A stretch of 19,536 nucleotides of DNA from an uncultured Clostridia bacterium (GCA_934463175.1 CAKSIW010000054.1:1-19536); one strand, 5' to 3'. Positions 1 through 6,631 are shown, counted from the stretch's first letter. A program made the numbers and translations. Notes: generated by a model not told the origin, from the letters alone.

Positions 1-47
1 AAAAAATTCCTCCTATGATATTATTTATATTCTATCATAGAAGGAAT
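1..47 (-). terminator. Second (distal) intrinsic terminator downstream of tsf
   Basis: Arms at 6-20 and 33-47 form a 15-bp stem with one G-U pair in the minus-strand RNA, around a 12-nt loop. Read on the minus strand the stem is followed by a run of U from positions 1-5. It lies about 40 nt past the tsf terminator, so it is either a back-up terminator for rpsB-tsf or the end of another transcript outside the window. Confidence 0.6.
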
Positions 48-86
48 CAAATTTACAGACTTTTTTTCACACTCTCAATTTGAATT

Positions 87-123
87 AAAAAATGGACGAT
101 TGCACCAGCAATCGTCCATTTTT
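87..123 (-). terminator. Intrinsic terminator of rpsB-tsf
   Basis: A perfect 13-bp inverted repeat (91-103 with 108-120, loop ACCA) is flanked by A on the left and T on the right. On the minus strand it gives a GC-containing stem followed by a U-rich tail, 12 nt after the tsf stop. The symmetry means it could also stop plus-strand transcription. Confidence 0.85.
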
Positions 124-134
124 AAACTCTTATA

Positions 135-1046
135 TTATTTGCCGGTCATTTTTGCAACCTCAGCTGCAAAATCATCAACCTTTTTCTCTAAGCCTTCGCC
201 CTTTTCAAGACGAGCAAACTTTACGATTTCAATGTCAGTGCCGATTTCAGCTGCAACATTCTTGAGGAACTTTGCAACAGTGAGGTCACCGTCCTTAATA
301 TAAGGCTGTTCAACAAGGCAAACTTCTTTATAGAACTTCTGAATGCGTCCTGCAACCATTTTGTCAACAATTGCTTCGGGCTTGCCCTCGTTCAGAGCCT
401 GAACTCTGAGGATTTCCTTTTCTTTTTCGAGAACGTCTGAGGGAACCTCATCGCTCTTCACATATTTCGGCATAACTGCTGCAATCTGCATTGCAACGTC
501 TTTCGCAGCTGCCTTGAATGCAGGAGCTTCAGCCTTTGACTCATCGCCGAGCTTGAAGTTAACAAGAACGCCGATTCTGCCGCCGCCATGAACATATGCT
601 TCATTGACACCTTCATAGCGTTCAAAACGACGAAGATTCATGTTTTCGCCGATTGTTGCAATTTTCTCGGTGAGAGCCTCGCCAACTGTCTGAGAATCGT
701 TGAGCTTTGTGTTTTTGAGAGCCTCAACATCAGCAGGATTTGTTTTTGCGATGCACTCTGCAACGCTATATACAAAATTCTGGAAATCAGCGTTTTTAGC
801 AACAAAATCTGTTTCGGTGTTTATCTCAACAACAACACCGACGTTTCCGAATACGGCAGAAGTAACCAAACCTTCCGCAGCAATTCTGCCGGCTTTTTTT
901 GCAGCAGTTGCAAGACCTTTTTCTCTGAGGAATTCAACAGCCTTGTCCATATCGCCGTCTGTTTCCGTCAGTGCCTTTTTGCAATCCATCATGCCGCAGT
1001 TTGTCATCTCTCTGAGAGTTTTAACATCTTGTGCAGTAAATGCCAT
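135..1046 (-). CDS. tsf: Translation elongation factor Ts
   Basis: Product of 303 aa, the usual bacterial EF-Ts length. EF-Ts is the cytoplasmic guanine nucleotide exchange factor that regenerates EF-Tu-GTP. The N-terminal UBA-like domain (about residues 1-50) carries the family signature around MTNCGMMDCKKAL, and the core contains the TDFVAKN motif that contacts EF-Tu. A longer reading begins at 1088 but would overlap the rpsB stop and adds a non-conserved lysine/asparagine-rich stretch. The start at 1046 gives the standard MAFTAQDVKTLRE beginning, although its ribosome binding site (AAAGTGAG) is weak. The gene lies 31 nt after rpsB, the classic rpsB-tsf pair, and is followed by a strong terminator. 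Identification is secure and the start is well supported by family comparison. Confidence 0.97.
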   Translation of the reverse strand: MAFTAQDVKTLREMTNCGMMDCKKALTETDGDMDKAVEFLREKGLATAAKKAGRIAAEGLVTSAVFGNVGVVVEINTETDFVAKNADFQNFVYSVAECIAKTNPADVEALKNTKLNDSQTVGEALTEKIATIGENMNLRRFERYEGVNEAYVHGGGRIGVLVNFKLGDESKAEAPAFKAAAKDVAMQIAAVMPKYVKSDEVPSDVLEKEKEILRVQALNEGKPEAIVDKMVAGRIQKFYKEVCLVEQPYIKDGDLTVAKFLKNVAAEIGTDIEIVKFARLEKGEGLEKKVDDFAAEVAKMTGK

Positions 1047-1077
1047 TTTATATTCACTCACTTTCTGAAATTCAAAA

Positions 1078-1836
1078 TTATTCTTCAATCATATCCAAAG
1101 AAACTTCTTCGGAAGCCTCAGCAGATTCTGCTTCGGTGTCACCTGTAAGCTCTTCGCCCTGTTTTCCTTCAAGAATTGCGTTGCCGATTGTTGAAACAAT
1201 AAGCTTAACCGCACGGATAGCGTCATCGTTTCCGGGAATCGGATAGTCAGCCTCTTCGGGATCGCAGTTCGTGTCAACAATTGCAATTACCGGAATGCCG
1301 AGCTTGTGTGCTTCTGCAATTGCATTCTTCTCTTTTCTCGGGTCAACAACAAAGAGAGCGGAGGGAATGTTTTTCATTTCCTTTATGCCGCCGAGGAACT
1401 TTTCAAGACGCTCTTCCTCAAGGTTAAGCTTGAGAACTTCCTTCTTGGGGAGAAGCTCCATTGTTCCGTCCTCTTTCATTTTTTTGAGCTGATAGAGTCT
1501 GTCAATTCTTTTCTTAATTGTCTTGAAGTTTGTCAGCATACCGCCGAGCCATCTTGCATTAACATAGTACATGCCTGTTCTTTCAGCTTCCTCGCGGATT
1601 GCGTCCTGAGCCTGCTTCTTTGTGCCGACAAAGAGAACGGTGCCGCCTTCTGCTGCAATGTCACGTACGAAATAGTATGCTTCTTCAATCTTCTTAACTG
1701 TTTTCTGAAGATCGATAATGTAGATACCGTTTCTTTCCGTAAAAATGTACTCCGCCATTTTAGGATTCCAACGGCGTGTCTGATGTCCGAAATGAACACC
1801 TGCTTCAAGCAATTGCTTCATCTGAATTACTCCCAT
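1078..1836 (-). CDS. rpsB: 30S ribosomal protein S2
   Basis: Product of 252 aa. S2 is a late-assembling 30S protein needed for S1 binding and initiation. The N-terminus reads MGVIQMKQLLEAGVHFGHQT, a textbook S2 start, followed by the RRWNPKMAEYIFTERNGIYIIDLQKT block and the C-terminal NAIAEAHKLGIPVIAIVDTN strand. The end is an acidic tail (about 25 residues rich in E, D and S) beyond the conserved core, common in Firmicutes. The start is fixed by GGAGG at 1846-1850, 9 nt upstream. It is first gene of a two-gene unit with tsf, transcribed from a perfect promoter at 1988-2016 through a structured leader. Confidence 0.98.
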   Translation of the reverse strand: MGVIQMKQLLEAGVHFGHQTRRWNPKMAEYIFTERNGIYIIDLQKTVKKIEEAYYFVRDIAAEGGTVLFVGTKKQAQDAIREEAERTGMYYVNARWLGGMLTNFKTIKKRIDRLYQLKKMKEDGTMELLPKKEVLKLNLEEERLEKFLGGIKEMKNIPSALFVVDPRKEKNAIAEAHKLGIPVIAIVDTNCDPEEADYPIPGNDDAIRAVKLIVSTIGNAILEGKQGEELTGDTEAESAEASEEVSLDMIEE

Positions 1837-1981
1837 GATTTTACACCTCCAAAAGTTTTACACCTCCACCGCGGTCAGTCTGAAGCAGGGAACTGTTTCA
1901 TGGGTTGCGTGCAGCACGCCCCTGTCAGTCGCGCGATGTGCGTATTTTTATATTGTGAATGCGCCAAAACACACATTCAAC
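1837..1981 (-). promoter_or_regulatory. Structured 5' leader of rpsB, candidate autoregulatory RNA
   Basis: The predicted transcript starts near 1981 and has about 145 nt before the rpsB start. In the minus-strand RNA a first hairpin uses UGAAUGUGU paired with GCGCAUUCA near the 5' end. A second, longer stem pairs CUGACAGGG (1920-1928) with CCCUG..UCAG (1880-1890) and encloses a small GCGUG/CACGC hairpin (about 1907-1919). S2 is known to feed back on rpsB expression through its leader in several bacteria. I do not recognise this as a specific named leader family, so the regulatory role is inference from position and folding. Confidence 0.45.
1839..1867 (-). repeat. Duplicated Shine-Dalgarno block before rpsB
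   Basis: A 12-bp unit, GGAGGTGTAAAA on the minus strand, occurs twice (1839-1850 and 1856-1867) with a 17-bp period. The copy nearer the gene is the correctly spaced rpsB ribosome binding site. The upstream copy is 10 nt before a TTG that opens a three-codon frame (TTG GAG GTG TAA) ending just before the rpsB start codon. Confidence 0.85.
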
Positions 1982-1987
1982 TTTCGT

Positions 1988-2016
1988 ATTATAGCATATA
2001 TGGGCTTTTTTGTCAA
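1988..2016 (-). promoter_or_regulatory. Sigma-A promoter for rpsB-tsf
   Basis: On the minus strand TTGACA (2011-2016), a 17-bp spacer and TATAAT (1988-1993) match the sigma-A consensus at all twelve positions. This fits the very strong expression expected for ribosomal genes. The -35 lies just past the terminator of the ABC transporter operon. Confidence 0.9.
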
Positions 2017-2025
2017 GCATTTCCG

Positions 2026-2059
2026 CAAAAAAAGAACGCCTTTTTACAAGACGTTCTTT
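2026..2059 (-). terminator. Intrinsic terminator of the amino acid ABC transporter operon
   Basis: AAAGAACG and CGTTCTTT arms (2031-2038 and 2052-2059) flank a 13-nt loop, and the minus-strand product ends in a run of about seven T. It starts 6 nt after the stop of the ATPase gene, ahead of the rpsB promoter. Confidence 0.75.
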
Positions 2060-2064
2060 GAGGT

Positions 2065-2808
2065 TTACAATATGCTTTGCAGAAACTGTTTTGTCCTCGG
2101 ATTTTTCGGATTGGTGAAGATTTCGTCAGGCGAGCCTTCTTCTGCAATTTTGCCGTCATACATGAATATAACTCTGTCCGCAACCTCACGCGCAAAGCCC
2201 ATTTCATGGGTTACGACAAGCATTGTCATTCCGTCTGAGGCAAGCTGCTTCATAACGGAAAGAACCTCACCGACCATTTCGGGGTCAAGTGCTGAGGTCG
2301 GCTCGTCAAAAAGCATAACTTCAGGATTCATACAAAGGGCGCGTACAATGGCGACACGCTGTTTCTGTCCGCCCGAAAGCTGCGACGGATATGCTGAAGC
2401 ACGATCCTTGAGACCTACTCTGTCAAGAAGTGCAAGAGCCTGTTCTTCGGCTTCACTGCGGCTTTTTTTCAAAAGCTTTATCGGTGCGAGTGTCAGGTTT
2501 TCAAGAATTGTCATATGCGGAAACAGATTAAAGTGCTGAAAAACCATGCCCATTCTGCGGCGATGAAGGTTTATATTCGTTTTTGCATCGGTCAGCTCTT
2601 TGCCTTCAAAAGTGATTGTGCCGGAGGTCGGGTGTTCGAGAAGGTTGAGAGAGCGGAGGAAGGTGGATTTTCCGCTTCCTGAAGGACCTATGACGACAAC
2701 AACCTCACCTTTTGTCACAGCAGCCGAAACCCCGTCAAGAGCTTTAATCTTATCTCCGTTATAGTATTTACAGAGGTTTTCTGTTTTGATTATATAATTA
2801 TCGCTCAC
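2065..2808 (-). CDS. Polar amino acid ABC transporter ATP-binding protein (GlnQ/HisP type)
   Basis: Product of 247 aa, the cytoplasmic ATPase that powers the importer encoded with it. Starting from the GTG at 2808, the Walker A motif GPSGSGKST is at 41-49, the Q-loop glutamine at 91, the signature LSGGQ at 144-148, Walker B VMLFDEP at 164-170 with the catalytic Glu, and the switch His in VVTHEMGF at 201. All catalytic elements are intact. A TTG 21 nt further upstream is possible, but it would have no spaced ribosome binding site: GGAGG at 2819-2823 sits inside that extension and 10 nt before the GTG. The start overlaps the permease stop by 11 nt, so translation is probably coupled. Family assignment is certain, but the amino acid carried is not readable from this subunit. 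Confidence 0.95.
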   Translation of the reverse strand: MSDNYIIKTENLCKYYNGDKIKALDGVSAAVTKGEVVVVIGPSGSGKSTFLRSLNLLEHPTSGTITFEGKELTDAKTNINLHRRRMGMVFQHFNLFPHMTILENLTLAPIKLLKKSRSEAEEQALALLDRVGLKDRASAYPSQLSGGQKQRVAIVRALCMNPEVMLFDEPTSALDPEMVGEVLSVMKQLASDGMTMLVVTHEMGFAREVADRVIFMYDGKIAEEGSPDEIFTNPKNPRTKQFLQSIL

Positions 2809-3547
2809 TCTTGCGCAGCCTCCTTTCAAGAATACTTACAAGCTTGGTGAAGAACATCACCAGTATGAGATAGATTACCGCAACCGCAATAAGGGGCATG
2901 AATGCCGAATATGTCGCCGCACGTATAATGTTACCGCCCATTGTCAGATCTCGGATTGTGACATATCCGGCAACAGACGTTTCCTTCAGAAGAACGATAA
3001 ATTCGTTTGCGAGTGCGGGAAGAATGTTTTTAAATGCCTGGGGAATTATTATATACCACATTGTGCGCTTATAGTCAAAGCCAAGACTTCTGCCTGCCTC
3101 AAACTGTCCTTCGTCAATGGACATAATGCCCGAACGGACAATTTCCGCAACATATGCACCCGAATTTATTCCAAAAGCAATAATCGCAACAACAAGGCTG
3201 TTTCGGGAGGTTGCAAAAATTATGTAATACATAATCATGAGCTGAACGACCACAGGAGTTCCGCGGATTACGGTCAGATAGATTTTGCATATGGCATTGC
3301 AAAGCCAAAGAAGCTTTTTGCTGATGCCGTTTCGCATTTCGGAATATGTTTTGTCATAGCTTGCTCTGACAACGGCAACAATTACGCCGAGAGCAACGCC
3401 GATCAGAACGGAAAAAAGAGTTATAACCAGGGTATTTTTGAGTCCTGAGGTTATAAACTTCCATCTGGAATCGGTTATAAAGTTCAATATGAAGTCAGCC
3501 TTTAAACCGGCAAACCATGTGTTTAAATTGGCAAACCATGTGTTCAT
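2798..3547 (-). CDS. Polar amino acid ABC transporter permease (His/Glu/Gln family)
   Basis: Product of 249 aa, the integral-membrane channel subunit, expected to work as a homodimer with two ATPases. Hydrophobic segments begin around residue 38 (LVITLFSVLIGVALGVIVAV), and the cytoplasmic EAA loop reads EAGRSLGFDYKRTMWYIIIP, the contact site for the ATPase. The N-terminal 15 residues contain a duplicated NTWFAxL heptad encoded by a 21-bp tandem repeat. AAAGGTGG lies 10 nt before the ATG. The gene follows the substrate-binding protein after an 80-nt gap holding a stem-loop and overlaps the ATPase start. The last residues are basic (RRLRKSER), as usual for this family. Confidence 0.94.
   Translation of the reverse strand: MNTWFANLNTWFAGLKADFILNFITDSRWKFITSGLKNTLVITLFSVLIGVALGVIVAVVRASYDKTYSEMRNGISKKLLWLCNAICKIYLTVIRGTPVVVQLMIMYYIIFATSRNSLVVAIIAFGINSGAYVAEIVRSGIMSIDEGQFEAGRSLGFDYKRTMWYIIIPQAFKNILPALANEFIVLLKETSVAGYVTIRDLTMGGNIIRAATYSAFMPLIAVAVIYLILVMFFTKLVSILERRLRKSER
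3503..3544 (-). repeat. 21-bp tandem duplication at the permease N-terminus
   Basis: Two adjacent 21-bp units (3524-3544 and 3503-3523) differ at only 2 positions and follow the ATG immediately. They encode NTWFANL and NTWFAGL. The near identity, including synonymous sites, indicates a recent in-frame duplication. Confidence 0.9.
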
Positions 3548-3585
3548 TAATGTTCAGCCACCTTTCCGTGAAAGCCCGCAACACC

Positions 3586-3618
3586 AAAACAGGGGCGGAA
3601 TTTCTCCGCCCCTGTTTT
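3586..3618 (-). terminator. Intercistronic stem-loop between binding protein and permease genes
   Basis: A perfect 10-bp GC-rich stem (3590-3599 with 3605-3614) has a 5-nt loop and is extended by A/T pairs on each side. On the minus strand it is followed by only four T, so it is likely a partial terminator or an mRNA 3'-end stabiliser. Such structures commonly let binding protein be made in excess over the membrane subunits. The effect here is inferred. Confidence 0.7.
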
Positions 3619-3627
3619 TTGTCGGAT

Positions 3628-4422
3628 TTATTTGTTATTGTTTGCTTCAACATATGCCTTTGCAGGCTCGTTGTCGATGATAACACAGTCAACCTTGCCT
3701 GTTACAAGTGCCTGAACCGCTTCGTTGCCGCTCGCATACTTCATAACACGTTCAGCACCGAAATCATCTTCTGCATAAATATCACCTGTCGTACCCTTCT
3801 GAGTTCCGATCAGATATTTTGCACCGTCAGCGGAAAGGTCATCAACTGTCTTGATTTTGCTTCCCTCGGGAACGATGACTGACTGGATTCCGGTTGCATA
3901 TGAATCTGAGAAGTTTATGCTTTTGAGTCTGTCCTCTGTGACTGTCATGCCTGCCATACCCATGTCGGATTTGCCTGACTGAACAGATGTTATGATTGCG
4001 TCAAAGTCCATGTCGTCAATAACAAGCTTCATGTCAAGCTTGTCTGCGATTGCCGCAGCCATTTCAGCGTCAATGCCGACAATTTTGTCGCCTTCGTAGT
4101 ATTCATAAGGCGGGAACTGTGCATTTGTTGCCATGTGAAGCTCGGCTTTGCCTTCTGCGTTCTCCTGGAATTTGAGGTCGTTTTCAGTGCCTGAAATATA
4201 CTTGTCAACAATTTTCTTTGCAGTGCCGTCCTTTGTGAGCTCTGACAAAGCTGTGTTAATTTTCTCAAGCAGCTCTGTGTTTTCTTTTGCAACGCAGACT
4301 GCATAGTCTTCAACCGCATATTCTGTGTCCAATATGGTGAGCTTTGTCTTTTTTGCGCCGCAGCCCATGAGTGCAGCTGCAAGCATTACTGCTGCGAGTG
4401 CAAGTGTGATTATCTTTTTCAT
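3628..4422 (-). CDS. Amino acid ABC transporter substrate-binding lipoprotein, circularly permuted family 3
   Basis: Product of 264 aa. Residues 1-20 form a lipoprotein signal peptide with lipid-attachment Cys21 (LMGC). The order of the rest is unusual. Residues about 28-77 (LTILDTEYAVEDYA... through NTELLEKINTALSEL to KIVDKYI) match what is normally the C-terminal end of family-3 solute-binding proteins. Residues about 79-94 look like a linker. Residues 95-264 then give the normal N-terminal start (LHMATNAQFPPYEYYEG) and run to DNEPAKAYVEANNNK, where the gene stops. Ligand-contact residues are kept: Arg165 (carboxylate clamp), the GTT at 210-212, and Asp250 (amino group). The start is fixed by GGGAGGA 9 nt upstream; a longer reading from 4485 lacks a site and buries the signal peptide. 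It is the first gene of the importer operon. Substrate is a polar amino acid, not further defined. Confidence 0.9.
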   Translation of the reverse strand: MKKIITLALAAVMLAAALMGCGAKKTKLTILDTEYAVEDYAVCVAKENTELLEKINTALSELTKDGTAKKIVDKYISGTENDLKFQENAEGKAELHMATNAQFPPYEYYEGDKIVGIDAEMAAAIADKLDMKLVIDDMDFDAIITSVQSGKSDMGMAGMTVTEDRLKSINFSDSYATGIQSVIVPEGSKIKTVDDLSADGAKYLIGTQKGTTGDIYAEDDFGAERVMKYASGNEAVQALVTGKVDCVIIDNEPAKAYVEANNNK

Positions 4423-4445
4423 TTTTAACTTCCTCCCAAACGGTT

Positions 4446-4464
4446 TATTCATATTATGTGAATA
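4446..4464. promoter_or_regulatory. Imperfect palindrome at the importer transcription start, possible operator
   Basis: TATTCATATTATGTGAATA is a 19-bp inverted repeat with perfect 6-bp outer arms (TATTCA/TGAATA). It abuts the -10 element and covers the expected start site, a typical repressor position. No specific regulator is assigned. Confidence 0.4.
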
Positions 4465-4492
4465 TTCTAAACCATTTTTACGCATTTGTCAA
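4464..4492 (-). promoter_or_regulatory. Sigma-A promoter for the amino acid ABC importer operon
   Basis: On the minus strand TTGACA (4487-4492), a 17-bp spacer and TAGAAT (4464-4469) precede the binding-protein gene. The leader is about 35 nt. Only one base departs from consensus, so the operon can be highly expressed unless repressed. Confidence 0.85.
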
Positions 4493-4500
4493 GTGTTTTT

Positions 4501-4536
4501 TGCATAAATATTACATAAAAGTTGCATAAAAATACA
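4501..4536. promoter_or_regulatory. TGCATAAA repeats upstream of the importer promoter, possible ArgR-type sites
   Basis: TGCATAAAAATACA (4523-4536) matches the Firmicutes ARG-box pattern TGAATAAAAATTCA at 12 of 14 positions by eye. A related TGCATAAATATTACA lies at 4501-4515. They sit just upstream of the -35. The region is AT-rich, so chance matches are easy and the assignment is weak. Confidence 0.25.
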
Positions 4537-4554
4537 ATAAAGTGTATAAAGAAT

Positions 4555-4598
4555 AAAAAAACACCGCGGATACCGTGAAAGAGAAGATGTATCCGCGG
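4555..4598 (-). terminator. Intrinsic terminator of groES-groEL
   Basis: A 9-bp stem (CCGCGGATA at 4564-4572 with its complement at 4590-4598) has a 17-nt loop and is followed on the minus strand by TGTTTTTT. It begins about 35 nt after the groEL stop. A T5 stretch on the other side means it could also act on the plus strand. Confidence 0.8.
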
Positions 4599-4631
4599 AT
4601 ATTTTTAACTGAATCGGTTAAGCTTAACGGC

Positions 4632-6266
4632 TTAGTACATTCCGCCGCCGCCACCTGCCATTGCAGCAGCCGCAGCAGCGTCAGCTGCCGGATCGGGTTT
4701 GTTTGCAACAACGCTTTCTGTTGTGAGAACCATTGAAGCAACGCTTGCCGCATTCTGGAGTGCCGAACGTGTAACCTTTGTCGGGTCAACAATACCGTTT
4801 TTCAGCATATCCATATATTCATTTGTGAGAGCGTTGTAACCAACACCGATTTCACTTGTCTTTATTTTGTTGACAATTACAGAACCTTCAAGACCTGCGT
4901 TGAACGCAATCTGACGAACCGGCTCTTCGAGTGCGCGGAGGACAATGCCTGCACCGGTTTTCTCGTCGCCTTCCAAAGTGTTCATGAGAGCTTCAACAGC
5001 CGGAATTGCATTAATGAATGCAGTACCGCCGCCGGCAACAATGCCTTCTTCAACAGCCGCACGTGTTGCAGCCAGCGCATCTTCAATTCTGAGCTTTTTC
5101 TCTTTCATTTCAACCTCGGTTGCAGCACCGACTTTGATTACGGCAACACCGCCTGAGAGCTTTGCCAGTCTTTCCTGAAGCTTTTCCTTGTCAAACTCTG
5201 AGGTTGTGTCCTCAATCTGGTTTCTGATCTGGTTCACGCGGTTTTTGATTTCATCGGGATTGCCTGCACCGTCAACGATAATCGTGTTTTCCTTCTGAAC
5301 CTTAACCTGACGTGCACGACCGAGCTGGTCAATTGTTGTCTCCTTGAGGTCGAGTCCGAGTTCGTCCGAAATTACCGTTCCGCCTGTGAGGATTGCAATG
5401 TCTTCGAGCATAGCTTTTCTTCTGTCACCAAAGCCCGGAGCTTTTACGCCGACACAGGTGAATGTTCCGCGGAGCTTGTTGACAATCAGGGTCGAAAGTG
5501 CTTCGCCTTCAATGTCCTCAGCAATTATAAGAAGCTTCTTGCCCTGCTGAACAATCTGTTCGAGAAGCGGCAGAATTTCCTGAATGTTTGAAATCTTCTT
5601 GTCTGTTATGAGAATGTATGCATCGTCAATAACAGCTTCCATCTTATCGGTATCTGTCACCATGTACGGTGTGATATAGCCTCTGTCAAACTGCATACCT
5701 TCAACAACCTCTGAATATGTCTCAGCTGTTTTTGATTCCTCAACGGTGATAACGCCGTCGCTTGTAACCTTTTCCATAGCGTCTGCAATAAGCTCGCCGA
5801 TCACATCGTCTGCTGCCGAAACTGCGGCAACTCTTGCAATGTCGTCACGGCCGCTGATTTTTTTGCTGTTCTTGATAACCTCGGCAACAGCCGCGTCAAC
5901 AGCGGAGGAGATACCCTTGCGGACAATCATCGGATTTGCGCCCGCAGTAACGTTTTTCAAGCCCTCGCGAACTAATGCCTGAGCAAGCAGTGTTGCGGTT
6001 GTTGTTCCGTCACCTGCAATGTCGTTTGTTTTGGTTGCAACTTCTTTCACAAGCTGTGCACCCATGTTTTCAAACGGGTCTTCAAGCTCAACCTCTTTTG
6101 CGATTGTCACGCCGTCGTTTGTAATCAGCGGTGCGCCGTATTTTTTGTCAAGAACAACATTTCTTCCCTTGGGACCCAATGTAACCTTAACTGTGTTTGC
6201 CAATTGATTAACGCCCTTTTCCAGAGCATGTCTTGCTTCTTCGCCGAATAAAATCTGCTTTGCCAT
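4632..6266 (-). CDS. groL: 60 kDa chaperonin GroEL
   Basis: Product of 544 aa, full length. GroEL forms the double-ring ATP-driven folding chamber in the cytoplasm with GroES as lid. The N-terminus MAKQILFGEEARHALEKGVN, the LGPKGRNVVLDK phosphate-binding loop, the GDGTTTAT nucleotide loop with the catalytic Asp near residue 87, the apical-domain GFGDRRKAMLEDIAILTGG block and the GGGTAFI motif are all present. The C-terminus is an alanine-rich stretch ending in a GGGGGMY tail, a variant of the usual GGM repeat lining the cavity floor. GGAGGT lies 8 nt before the ATG. It follows groES by 27 nt and shares its CIRCE-controlled promoter. Confidence 0.99.
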   Translation of the reverse strand: MAKQILFGEEARHALEKGVNQLANTVKVTLGPKGRNVVLDKKYGAPLITNDGVTIAKEVELEDPFENMGAQLVKEVATKTNDIAGDGTTTATLLAQALVREGLKNVTAGANPMIVRKGISSAVDAAVAEVIKNSKKISGRDDIARVAAVSAADDVIGELIADAMEKVTSDGVITVEESKTAETYSEVVEGMQFDRGYITPYMVTDTDKMEAVIDDAYILITDKKISNIQEILPLLEQIVQQGKKLLIIAEDIEGEALSTLIVNKLRGTFTCVGVKAPGFGDRRKAMLEDIAILTGGTVISDELGLDLKETTIDQLGRARQVKVQKENTIIVDGAGNPDEIKNRVNQIRNQIEDTTSEFDKEKLQERLAKLSGGVAVIKVGAATEVEMKEKKLRIEDALAATRAAVEEGIVAGGGTAFINAIPAVEALMNTLEGDEKTGAGIVLRALEEPVRQIAFNAGLEGSVIVNKIKTSEIGVGYNALTNEYMDMLKNGIVDPTKVTRSALQNAASVASMVLTTESVVANKPDPAADAAAAAAMAGGGGGMY

Positions 6267-6293
6267 TTTTATGACCTCCTTAAAATTCTGAAA

Positions 6294-6581
6294 TTAGTCT
6301 TCAATTTTTGCCAGAACATCGCTCTGACGGAGAATTGTATATTCCTGACCGTCCAGCTTAACTTCCGTTCCTGCATATTTGCTCATCAAAACCTTGTCGC
6401 CGACACAAAGCTCCATTTTGATTTCCTTGCCGTCAACAACACTGCCGGGACCGACTGCAACAACCTCTGCAACCTGCGGCTTTTCCTTGGCTGAGCCTGT
6501 CAGGATTATTCCGCTTTTTGTGGTTTCCTCGGCTTCCACCATCTTGATAACTACTCTGTCTGCCAATGGCTTGATATTCAT
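6294..6581 (-). CDS. groS: 10 kDa co-chaperonin GroES
   Basis: Product of 95 aa, standard length. GroES is the heptameric lid of the GroEL chamber. It begins MNIKPLADRVVIKMVEAEETTKSGIILT, where the segment around residues 18-30 is the mobile loop that binds GroEL, and ends with the typical YTILRQSDVLAKIED. The start has AAGGAGG with 9 nt spacing. It is first gene of the groESL operon and is preceded by a perfect CIRCE element, so HrcA repression and heat-shock induction are expected. Confidence 0.98.
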   Translation of the reverse strand: MNIKPLADRVVIKMVEAEETTKSGIILTGSAKEKPQVAEVVAVGPGSVVDGKEIKMELCVGDKVLMSKYAGTEVKLDGQEYTILRQSDVLAKIED

Positions 6582-6631
6582 TTGAAATGCCTCCTTGAAA
6601 TATATGAAAATATAATTTATTTATTTGTGTG

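Noticed and set aside
1047..1088. N-terminal extension of tsf to the upstream Met at 1088
   Set aside because: It would overlap the rpsB stop and adds residues absent from EF-Ts; the Met at 1046 gives the conserved start.
1306..2061. 251-codon plus-strand reading frame across rpsB and its leader
   Set aside because: It is antisense to the well-identified rpsB gene, is rich in Cys and Phe, shows no family resemblance, and has no ribosome binding site.
3628..4422. Binding protein as a truncated pseudogene lacking its C-terminal end
   Set aside because: The missing end is present at the N-terminus, ligand residues are intact, and the gene has a good promoter and ribosome binding site.
4423..4485. 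N-terminal extension of the binding protein to 4485
   Set aside because: It would put 21 polar residues ahead of the signal peptide and places the coding start within the -10 to -35 region.
4617..4628. Perfect 12-bp palindrome GTTAAGCTTAAC beside the groEL stop
   Set aside because: Short and without a loop; the neighbouring 4555-4598 hairpin already explains termination, and nothing links this site to a regulator.
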